Positions 6,438 through 12,211 of a stretch of DNA of 12,211 nt are shown here, one piece after another. Within the stretch, counting starts at the first letter, position 1. Each line of letters opens with the position of its first letter. The notes under the pieces are model-generated. The model ran no database searches. It worked only from the letters and a program-made list of their open reading frames with translations, and was not told where the DNA came from. The translations under genes were made by a program, and so were the position numbers. The DNA lies in the NCBI GenBank assembly GCA_017447325.1, contig JAFSNU010000089.1, positions 1-12,211 on the forward strand, in the 5' to 3' direction. This DNA is from Synergistaceae bacterium (lineage in GTDB: Bacteria > Synergistota > Synergistia > Synergistales > Aminobacteriaceae).

Positions 6438-9284
6438 TTAAAATTTAAACTTAATTTCACGCGCATAATCGCTCAAAAATTTTGCCGTGTAGCCTTTATT
6501 TAATTTTATAATCTCCTGCGGCGTACCCTGGGCGATTAAATATCCGCCCGCGTCTCCGCCTTCCGGCCCTAAATCTATAATATAATCAGCTGAGAGCAGA
6601 ACGTCCAGATTATGCTCAATAAATATTACAGTGCTGCCGTGATCTACTATTCTATGAACTATTTCTAATAATTTCTTGACGTCCGTGTAAAATAATCCGG
6701 TCGTGGGCTCGTCGAGCAAATATAAAGTTTTTGAACTAAATTTCTTTGATAATTCTTTTGCGAGTTTAACGCGCTGAGCTTCGCCGCCTGAGAGCGTCAA
6801 CGCCGACTGGCCGAGCTGTATATATCCAAGTCCCGCGTCGGCGATTAATTTTAATTTATTTAAAATTCTGGGAATATCTGCAAAGAACTCGCAAGCCTCG
6901 CTCACAGTCATATTTAAAACGTCGGCTATGCTTTTATCTTTAAATTTGACTTCAAGCGTCTCGTGACTGTAACGCGTGCCGCCGCAGACTTCGCAGTCAG
7001 AATAAATATCAGGCAAGAATAACATAGAAATTTTCATAGAGCCCGCGCCGTGACATGCCTCGCAGCGTCCGCCCTTGACGTTGAAGCTGAATCTGCCAGC
7101 GTTATAGCCGCGAATTTTAGCTTCCGGCAAATTAGCGTAAAACTCGCGTATTAAACTAAACACGCCTGTATAAGTCGCCGGGTTAGATCTCGGAGTCCGG
7201 CCTATCGGACTTTGATCAACTAAAACTATATTATCAAATAAATTATTGTCTATAATATTTTCAAATTTGCCCGGCTTTAATCTAAAATCTTTATCAAGCT
7301 TGCGCCGTAAGCCTTTATATAAAACTTCGTATAAAAAACTGCTCTTGCCCGAGCCCGATACGCCGGTCAGACAAGTAAACACTCCCGCCGGAATTTTCAC
7401 GTCAATATTCTTTAAATTATTATGAGCCGCGCCCTTGACTTCAAGCCAATTTTTAATCTCGCGGGCAGGCCTCGCAGAGCTTGAACTTGCGCTTCTCACA
7501 ATTCCCGTTGCCTCGCCCCGTAAATAAGGCCCTGTTAAATTATTAGAGTTCGACAAAAATTCGTCATAGCTGCCCTGCTGCAAAATTTTGCCGCCGTTAA
7601 TACCGGCTTCCGGCCCTATCTCGATTAACGCGTCCGCCGCCTGCATCGTCTCTCTGTCATGCTCAACTACAACAACAGTGTTGCCCAGATCGCGTATAGA
7701 TTTTAGAGATTTAATTAATCGCTCAGTGTCCCGCGGGTGAAGTCCGATAGTCGGCTCGTCTAAAACATAAAGCACTCCGCTTAAATTTGAGCCTATTTGA
7801 GTTGCAAGCCTTATGCGCTGGCTCTCACCGCCTGAGAGCGTGTCCGCACGGCGCAACAAACTTAAATAGCCGACGCCGACGTCCACTAAAAAATCTAAAC
7901 GTTTATTAATCTCAAGCATAACCTGCCCGCTAATCTCAGCGTCGCTCTTCTTTAATTTCAAATTCTTCATCACGCCAGCTAATTTTTCAACAGGCATTGA
8001 GACTAAATCGCCGATGTTATAATCATTAATCTTGACGTTCAAAGCTTCAGGCCTTAATCTCAAGCCGTGACATGACCTGCAAATATCTTCCTCGCGGTAA
8101 TTCGCCAGTTCTTCCTGAACGGCCTCGCTCTCGGTCTCAGCGTATTTAGCCTCAAGCCACGCTGATAATCCCTCATAACGTCCCATATAAGGCCTCGCGA
8201 AGTCTCCCGTGTCAAAAATCATGCTGACTTTGTCATCGCCGCTGCCGTTCCAAATAAAATTTTTAATCTCCTGCGGCAAGTCCTTATATTTCACGCTCAA
8301 ATCCCATTTATACTTTTCAGCAAATAATTTCAGCTTAGTCAATATATAAGGCTTTGACTTCCAAGCTATAACCGCGTTGTCAAGTATCGAACGTTCGGGG
8401 TCGATAACTAACTCCTCGCTAAAATGCTCGTGACTTCCCAAGCCTCCGCAGTCCGGGCAAGCTCCGAAAGGATTGTTGAACGAAAATAGCCGCGGCTCGA
8501 TAGCAGGCATGCCTATACCGCAGTCGGCGCAAGCGTAATTCTCCGTCATCACATACTCGCGTTTATTCTCCGGCGCAATCAACACGTAGCCCTCGGGGTC
8601 TGAAAGCTTTAATGCGGCCTCGACTGACTCGGCAATGCGGCTCCGTCTGTCCTCGCTGACTTTCAGCCTGTCTATAACGACTTCGATATTATGACGTTTA
8701 TTCTTGTCGAGCTTGATATTATCGTCGAGCCACAAAATTTCCCCGTCAACGCGAACTCGCGTATAGCCCTTGTCGCTCAGCTTGCCCCAAAGATTTTTGA
8801 ACTCGCCCTTCTGACCTTTCACTATGGGCGACAAAATTTCAAGCTTCAAATTATTATTATCTTCTAATATATATGCGACGATCTCGTCGAGCGAATGACG
8901 ATGCACGGGCTTGCCGCACTTGGGACAATAAGGCACGCCGATGCGACCGAATAATAATCTTAAATAATCATAAATCTCTGTGACAGTGCCGACTGTTGAT
9001 CTTGGGTTGTGTCCCGTTCCCTTCTGTTCAATGCTTATAGCAGGCGACAGGCCGGATATTTCGTCAACGTCCGGCTTCTTCTGCGAGCCTAAAAACTGCC
9101 GTGCGTACGCGCTTAAACTTTCGACATAACGCCTTTGACCCTCAGCGTATAACGTATCGAACGCAAGCGAACTTTTGCCCGAGCCCGACGGCCCTGTTAT
9201 AACGACAAGCTTACCGCGCGGGATGTCAACGTCAATATTCTTTAAATTATGCTCGCGAGCTCCGCGAATTTTTATGAAATCTAT
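6438..9284 (-). CDS. uvrA: UvrA, excinuclease ABC subunit A, with a probable AUA start
   Basis: Full length is 948 residues, normal for UvrA, the damage-sensing ATPase of nucleotide excision repair. Reading upstream of the first canonical start (GTG 8936) stays open and gives unmistakable UvrA: RGAREHNLK, GPSGSGKSS (Walker A, 31-39), YAEGQRRYVESLSAYARQF and HNPRSTVGTVTEIYDYLRLL. The frame reaches a TAG at 9299. Aligned to E. coli UvrA (MDKIEVRGAR), the start position is ATA 9284-9282, 9 nt after AGGAG. Further on: a Zn site C252/C255/C276/C279, signature LSGGES (483), second Walker A GVSGSGKS (about 641-648), Zn site C741/C744/C764/C767, and second signature LSGGEA (831). The second DEPTTGL is followed by Phe865 where E. 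coli has His. No clear promoter; uvrB and uvrC are not in the window. Confidence 0.93.
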   Translation of the reverse strand: MDFIKIRGAREHNLKNIDVDIPRGKLVVITGPSGSGKSSLAFDTLYAEGQRRYVESLSAYARQFLGSQKKPDVDEISGLSPAISIEQKGTGHNPRSTVGTVTEIYDYLRLLFGRIGVPYCPKCGKPVHRHSLDEIVAYILEDNNNLKLEILSPIVKGQKGEFKNLWGKLSDKGYTRVRVDGEILWLDDNIKLDKNKRHNIEVVIDRLKVSEDRRSRIAESVEAALKLSDPEGYVLIAPENKREYVMTENYACADCGIGMPAIEPRLFSFNNPFGACPDCGGLGSHEHFSEELVIDPERSILDNAVIAWKSKPYILTKLKLFAEKYKWDLSVKYKDLPQEIKNFIWNGSGDDKVSMIFDTGDFARPYMGRYEGLSAWLEAKYAETESEAVQEELANYREEDICRSCHGLRLRPEALNVKINDYNIGDLVSMPVEKLAGVMKNLKLKKSDAEISGQVMLEINKRLDFLVDVGVGYLSLLRRADTLSGGESQRIRLATQIGSNLSGVLYVLDEPTIGLHPRDTERLIKSLKSIRDLGNTVVVVEHDRETMQAADALIEIGPEAGINGGKILQQGSYDEFLSNSNNLTGPYLRGEATGIVRSASSSSARPAREIKNWLEVKGAAHNNLKNIDVKIPAGVFTCLTGVSGSGKSSFLYEVLYKGLRRKLDKDFRLKPGKFENIIDNNLFDNIVLVDQSPIGRTPRSNPATYTGVFSLIREFYANLPEAKIRGYNAGRFSFNVKGGRCEACHGAGSMKISMLFLPDIYSDCEVCGGTRYSHETLEVKFKDKSIADVLNMTVSEACEFFADIPRILNKLKLIADAGLGYIQLGQSALTLSGGEAQRVKLAKELSKKFSSKTLYLLDEPTTGLFYTDVKKLLEIVHRIVDHGSTVIFIEHNLDVLLSADYIIDLGPEGGDAGGYLIAQGTPQEIIKLNKGYTAKFLSDYAREIKFKF

Positions 9285-9298
9285 TTTAATCAGCTCCT
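9282..9298 (-). promoter_or_regulatory. Ribosome-binding site and AUA start of uvrA
   Basis: The minus strand reads AGGAG (9298-9294), a 9-nt spacer, then ATA (9284-9282). The in-frame alternatives are worse: CTG (9293) abuts the AGGAG, ATT (9290) is only 3 nt from it, and GTG (8936) would remove the first Walker A. ATA coincides with the usual initiator Met of UvrA homologues. Either AUA is used as a start or an ATG has become ATA by mutation or sequence error. Confidence 0.75.
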
Positions 9299-9348
9299 AA
9301 ATTAAATTAATTTAATTTTATAATAAAATCACTTTAAATTTATTCGTA

Positions 9349-9446
9349 GTCGTCCGGGTGAAGCACACCCCCCGGTCTGCTTACGCAGCCAGCCCCCCTT
9401 ACAAGGGAGCCAAGGTCAGAGCCTGAAAGGTCGGAGGGGGTGTTGC
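9349..9446 (-). repeat. Interspersed hairpin repeat, copy B
   Basis: A GC-rich island between AT-rich flanks. It contains CTGC-TTAC-GCAG (9377-9388) and the palindrome CCCTT-AC-AAGGG (9396-9407). On the minus strand its core CCCTTGTAAGGGG, second hairpin and GGGGGGTG align with copy A at 514-606 in the same order and orientation. Its end GCAACACCCCCTCCGACC on the minus strand resembles the opposite edge of copy A inverted, so the two may be differently truncated copies of one element. I recall similar TTGTAAGGGG-type repeats in many gut bacteria; the mechanism is unknown. Confidence 0.72.
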
Positions 9447-9508
9447 TTTTCAAGTTTATTTGCTATAAATTTAATTTTAAATCAAAAATTTAATACGTGA
9501 AAATACAG

Positions 9509-9538
9509 TTTAAAATTAAAAATCTTACATGCTATAAT
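9509..9538 (+). promoter_or_regulatory. Extended -10 promoter for the DUF3798 pair
   Basis: TGCTATAAT at 9530-9538 is a perfect extended -10 element (TGnTATAAT). A weak -35-like TTTAAA at 9509-9514 lies 18 nt upstream of the hexamer. Initiation would fall near 9545, giving a leader of about 30 nt that contains AGGAGG. This predicts strong, constitutive-type transcription. Confidence 0.72.
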
Positions 9539-9559
9539 AACTAAAATTTTTAACAAATC

Positions 9560-9577
9560 AGGAGGCGTTGTGTTAGC
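9560..9577 (+). promoter_or_regulatory. Long-spaced ribosome-binding site shared by both DUF3798 genes
   Basis: AGGAGG at 9560-9565 is followed by a 12-nt spacer to the ATG. The second gene has GGAGG with an 11-nt spacer beginning with the same CGTT. The spacing is longer than usual, and the common GGAGGCGTT leader suggests that the gene was duplicated together with its translation start region. Confidence 0.6.
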
Positions 9578-10762
9578 ATGAAGAAGTTTATTTTAGCGTT
9601 ACTGGTCTGTTCTTTATTTGTCAGCGTTGCCTTTGCAGAGGACGCAAAGTTTCACATCGGCATCGTGACGGGCACGGTCTCACAGTCTGAGGACGATTTG
9701 CGCGGCGCGGAGCTTATGATCGCGAGATACGGCGACACGGCAAAGGGCGGAATGATCACGCATCTTACTTATCCCGACAACTTCACGTCCGAGGCCGAGA
9801 CGACTATATCACAGATCGCAGGGCTTGCTGACGACCCGTTGATGAAAGTCATAGTAGTAAATCAGGCAATCCCCGGCACTACTGAGGGCTTTAGAAAAGT
9901 CCGCGAGAAGAGGCCTGATATTTTGTTGTTCGCAGGTCAGCCTCACGAGGACCCGGCGATAATCACGGCGGCGTCAGATTTGGCCATAATGGTTGATAAT
10001 ATTAGCCGCGGCTATTTAATCCCGTTGGGCGCAAAGAAATTAGGCTCGAAGACTTTCGTTCATGTTTCATTCCCGAGACATATGAGCATGGAAGTTTTAG
10101 GCCGCAGACGCGTCATAATGGAAGAAGCCTGCAAAGATTTGGGAATTAAATTCGTATTTGAAACCGCTCCTGATCCCACGGGTGATGTCGGAGTTGCCGG
10201 AGCTCAGCAGTATATACTTGAAAGTATGCCGACTTGGATCGAGAAATACGGCAAAGATGCGTCATTCTTCGCAACTAACGACGCGCATGTTGAGCCGATG
10301 TTAAGACAGATTGTTAAATACGGCGGAATTTTCGTCGAGGCCTCGCTGCCTTCGCCTGTCATGGGTTACCCGGGCGCGTTAGGAATTGACTTGTCGAAAG
10401 AGAGCGGCAACTGGCCGGCGATCTTGAAGAAAGTTGAAGATGTCATAGTAGCTCAGGGCGGAGCTGAAAGACTGGGAACGTGGGCTTATTCATACGGCTA
10501 TACTAACAGCGCGGCTCTTGCGGAGTTCGGCAAACGCATAGTCGAGGGCAATGCTAAAGTTGACAGCATGAAAGATTTAATAGCGTGCTACAACGAGTTC
10601 ACGCCTGGCGCGGGCTGGAACGCCAGCTATTATACCGACGCGGGAACGGGCGTTCGCAATAGAAAAATGGTCATGGTCTATCAGGACACTTATATCTTCG
10701 GCAAAGGCTATTTAGGCTTGACCGGCGAGGAAGTACCTGAAAAATATTACGGCATTAAATAA
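9578..10762 (+). CDS. Exported DUF3798 protein, periplasmic-binding fold, copy 1
   Basis: A 394-residue protein with a clear signal peptide: MKKF, a hydrophobic core, and a likely signal peptidase I cleavage after AFA at residue 20. The mature part starts FHIGIVTGTVSQSEDDLRGA (25-44), followed by the conserved segments KVIVVNQAIPGTTEG, DILLFAGQPHEDP, FVHVSFPRHMS, LGRRRVIMEEACKDLGIKF, ETAPDPTGDVGVAGAQQYI and MGYPGALGIDL. I recognise this as the DUF3798 family, which looks like a periplasmic-binding-protein type 1 fold and often occurs near ABC transporter genes. The ligand is unknown. The next gene, 39 nt downstream, is a close paralogue. An extended -10 promoter and AGGAGG precede it. C11 lies in LLVC, which is not a good lipobox, so a soluble exported protein is more likely than a lipoprotein. 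Confidence 0.85.
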   Translation: MKKFILALLVCSLFVSVAFAEDAKFHIGIVTGTVSQSEDDLRGAELMIARYGDTAKGGMITHLTYPDNFTSEAETTISQIAGLADDPLMKVIVVNQAIPGTTEGFRKVREKRPDILLFAGQPHEDPAIITAASDLAIMVDNISRGYLIPLGAKKLGSKTFVHVSFPRHMSMEVLGRRRVIMEEACKDLGIKFVFETAPDPTGDVGVAGAQQYILESMPTWIEKYGKDASFFATNDAHVEPMLRQIVKYGGIFVEASLPSPVMGYPGALGIDLSKESGNWPAILKKVEDVIVAQGGAERLGTWAYSYGYTNSAALAEFGKRIVEGNAKVDSMKDLIACYNEFTPGAGWNASYYTDAGTGVRNRKMVMVYQDTYIFGKGYLGLTGEEVPEKYYGIK

Positions 10763-10801
10763 TTTTTAATAAATAATTTGTAACTGGAGGCGTTTTAAGT
10801 T

Positions 10802-12097
10802 ATGAAGTTTAAGTCATTATTGCTTGCGCTGTTAGCTTGCGTGTTAGTGATCGGCTCGGCTTTCGCGGCTGATTTGCCCAATGCTGACGCGTTAAAAGAT
10901 GCAGTGAAAGATGCTGCAAAAGAGGCTGTGAAAGAGGGCGTTAAAGAGGCTGTTAAAGACGCAGTGAAAGCTCCGGCAAAATTTCATATTGGAATTATGA
11001 CGGGAACAGTCTCGCAGAGTGAGGACGATCTGCGCGGCGCGGAATTATTAATTAAGAAGTACGGCGACGCGTCGAAGGGCGGAATGATCACGCATATTAC
11101 ATATCCGGATCAGTTCATGTCCGAAATGGAGACGACTATCACCCAGCTTGCCGGACTTGCCGACGACCCGCTCATGAAAGTAATAGTAGTAAATCAGGCA
11201 GTGCCAGGCACGACCGAGGGCTTTAGAAGAGTGCGCGAGAAGAGACCGGATATATTATTATTCGCCGGCGAAGCTCACGAGGACCCGGGCGTTATAACTT
11301 CAGCCGCTGACTTGGCAATTAACGCTGATAATATCGCACGCGGCTATACTATACCGTTAGCAGCGAAAAAAATGGGCGCGGACACTTTCGTTCATATTTC
11401 ATTCCCAAGACACATGAGCTATGAGACGTTAGGCCGCAGACGCGCGATAATGGAAGAGGCCTGCAAAGATCTTGGCATTAAATTTGTATTCGAGACCGCG
11501 CCTGATCCCACGGGCGATGTCGGCGTTGCCGGAGCTCAGCAGTATATACTTGAGAGCATGCCCGCATGGCTTGAGAAGTACGGCAAGAACGCAGCGTTCT
11601 TCTGCACGAACGACGCTCACACTGAGCCGTTATTAAGACGCATTGCGGAGCTTGGCGGATATTTTGTTGAGGCAGATTTGCCGTCGCCGCTTATGGGTTA
11701 CCCGGGCGCATTGGGAATCGACTTAGCAGGCGAGAGCGGAAACTGGCCGGCGATCTTGAAGAAAGTTGAAGACGCGGTTATCGCAGCCGGCGGCAAGGAC
11801 AGAATGGGAACGTGGGCGTTCTCATACGGCTACACGACCAGCGCAGCACTTGCGGAGTTCGGCAAACGCATAGTCGAGGGCAAGGCGAAGATCGACAGCT
11901 TAAAAGATTTAATCGCGTGCTACAACGAGTACACGCCTAACACTAAATGGGGCGCGGCCTATTACACCGACGCAGGAACGGGCGTTAGAAATAAGAAGTT
12001 CGTGCTTGTCCGTCAGGATACTTACGTGTTCGGCAAAGGACAGCTCGGCCTGAGCGATGTTGAAATTCCTGAGAAATATTTCAGCATTGGCAAATAA
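10802..12097 (+). CDS. Exported DUF3798 protein with Lys-rich tetrapeptide insertion, copy 2
   Basis: A 431-residue paralogue of the preceding protein, closely similar along the whole mature domain (from FHIGIMTGTVSQSEDDLRGA, residue 61). The signal peptide ends at about AFA (residue 22). Between it and the domain lies an extra stretch with seven [DE]-[AG]-[VLA]-K tetrapeptides (29-56) followed by APAK. Such a sequence should form a strongly charged, amphipathic helix, perhaps a spacer from the cell envelope. The paralogue lacks it. LLAC at 10-13 is weakly lipobox-like, but cleavage after AFA seems more likely. The gene has its own GGAGG 11 nt before the ATG, is 39 nt from copy 1, and is followed by a strong terminator, so the pair is probably one transcript. 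The ligand is unknown. Confidence 0.85.
   Translation: MKFKSLLLALLACVLVIGSAFAADLPNADALKDAVKDAAKEAVKEGVKEAVKDAVKAPAKFHIGIMTGTVSQSEDDLRGAELLIKKYGDASKGGMITHITYPDQFMSEMETTITQLAGLADDPLMKVIVVNQAVPGTTEGFRRVREKRPDILLFAGEAHEDPGVITSAADLAINADNIARGYTIPLAAKKMGADTFVHISFPRHMSYETLGRRRAIMEEACKDLGIKFVFETAPDPTGDVGVAGAQQYILESMPAWLEKYGKNAAFFCTNDAHTEPLLRRIAELGGYFVEADLPSPLMGYPGALGIDLAGESGNWPAILKKVEDAVIAAGGKDRMGTWAFSYGYTTSAALAEFGKRIVEGKAKIDSLKDLIACYNEYTPNTKWGAAYYTDAGTGVRNKKFVLVRQDTYVFGKGQLGLSDVEIPEKYFSIGK
10886..10969 (+). repeat. Seven in-frame 12-bp repeats encoding [DE][AG]xK tetrapeptides
   Basis: Residues 29-56 of the second DUF3798 protein are DALK, DAVK, DAAK, EAVK, EGVK, EAVK, DAVK. The 12-bp DNA units differ in synonymous positions (GCA/GCT/GCG, GTG/GTT), so the array is not fresh slippage: the peptide periodicity is kept while the DNA has diverged, suggesting selection on the protein. 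A degenerate eighth unit, APAK, follows. Confidence 0.85.
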
Positions 12098-12133
12098 ATT
12101 TAAAAATTTAAAAATTTAAAATAGCATGATGTT

Positions 12134-12168
12134 AAGGGAAGTCGCTTTGTCGGCGTCTTCCCTTTTTT
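12134..12168 (+). terminator. Intrinsic terminator after the DUF3798 pair
   Basis: AAGGGAAG (12134-12141) pairs with CTTCCCTT (12157-12164). After one T-T mismatch, CGC (12143-12145) pairs with GCG (12153-12155), closing a 7-nt loop. The T-run continues to 12168. This lies 36 nt after the stop codon and is a typical Rho-independent terminator. Confidence 0.88.
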
Positions 12169-12211
12169 AAGTTTAAGTTTAAATTTATATTTTTATGTAT
12201 GTATATATACG
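12169..12211. other. AT-rich tail of the window
   Basis: The last 43 bases after the terminator are almost entirely A and T, with a short TA/TG alternation (ATGTATGTATATATAC). They hold no recognisable gene; they may contain the promoter region of a gene beyond the edge. Confidence 0.5.

Larger units (their letters stand above)
9285..9577. other. Divergent intergenic region between uvrA and the DUF3798 genes
   Basis: This 293-bp region holds, left to right, the uvrA ribosome-binding site, AT-rich DNA, interspersed repeat copy B (9349-9446), and the promoter and leader of the first DUF3798 gene. A minus-strand TATTAT near 9325-9320 could serve uvrA, but no -35 accompanies it. I see no ORF or RNA gene. 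Confidence 0.65.

Noticed and set aside
6438..8936. uvrA starting at the GTG at 8936 (832 aa)
   Set aside because: It would remove the first Walker A and over 100 highly conserved UvrA residues that are plainly encoded upstream in the same frame.
10802..10867. Lipoprotein signal in the second DUF3798 protein (LLAC)
   Set aside because: The hydrophobic stretch before the Cys is short and continues past it to a good AFA cleavage site.
11429..11620. Minus-strand open frame inside the second DUF3798 gene
   Set aside because: Opposite a conserved secreted protein; no start signals or domain.

Overview
The window is bacterial. Moderately GC coding sequence alternates with very AT-rich spacers. 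The two secreted DUF3798-type proteins and the overall gene style suggest an anaerobic, probably host-associated member of Synergistota. This is an inference from memory of where DUF3798 proteins occur; a Firmicutes-like host cannot be excluded from sequence alone.

Layout. Everything from 1 to 9284 is read on the minus strand, right to left: uvrA (DNA excision repair); a 71-aa protein resembling the N-terminus of an IS1634-type transposase, followed by a class-M-like sirtuin (SirTM); an AT-rich repeat-filled spacer; then a tight lon-like protease / nth (endonuclease III) / dprA run; a spacer with an interspersed repeat; a small PQ-loop (SemiSWEET-like) membrane protein; and the first 52 codons of a DUF362-type protein cut by the window edge. 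From 9578 to 12097 two tandem DUF3798 paralogues are read on the plus strand from an extended -10 promoter and end at a strong intrinsic terminator.

How the genes fit together. UvrA, Nth, DprA and the Lon-like protease form a DNA repair, DNA processing and protein quality-control neighbourhood. lon and nth overlap by 8 nt, and the sequence suggests nth and dprA once overlapped in the same way before a 42-bp tandem duplication separated them. The sirtuin has the Asn/Gln pair, 19 residues apart, of the ADP-ribosylating SirTM class, but none of its usual partners (macrodomain protein, GcvH-L, LplA2) is present here. Its immediate partner is the small transposase-N-terminus-like protein. The DUF3798 pair looks like exported periplasmic-binding-fold proteins, probably the receptor part of a transport system lying outside the window.

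Most notable points: uvrA appears to start at a non-canonical AUA codon (or carries a start-codon mutation or sequence error), so automatic calling would lose about 116 N-terminal residues including the first Walker A; the SirTM/71-aa pair with a 12-bp tandem repeat beside its -10 box; 3'-end duplications downstream of both nth and sirTM; two related hairpin-bearing interspersed repeats; and a seven-fold Lys-rich tetrapeptide insertion in one of the two DUF3798 proteins.
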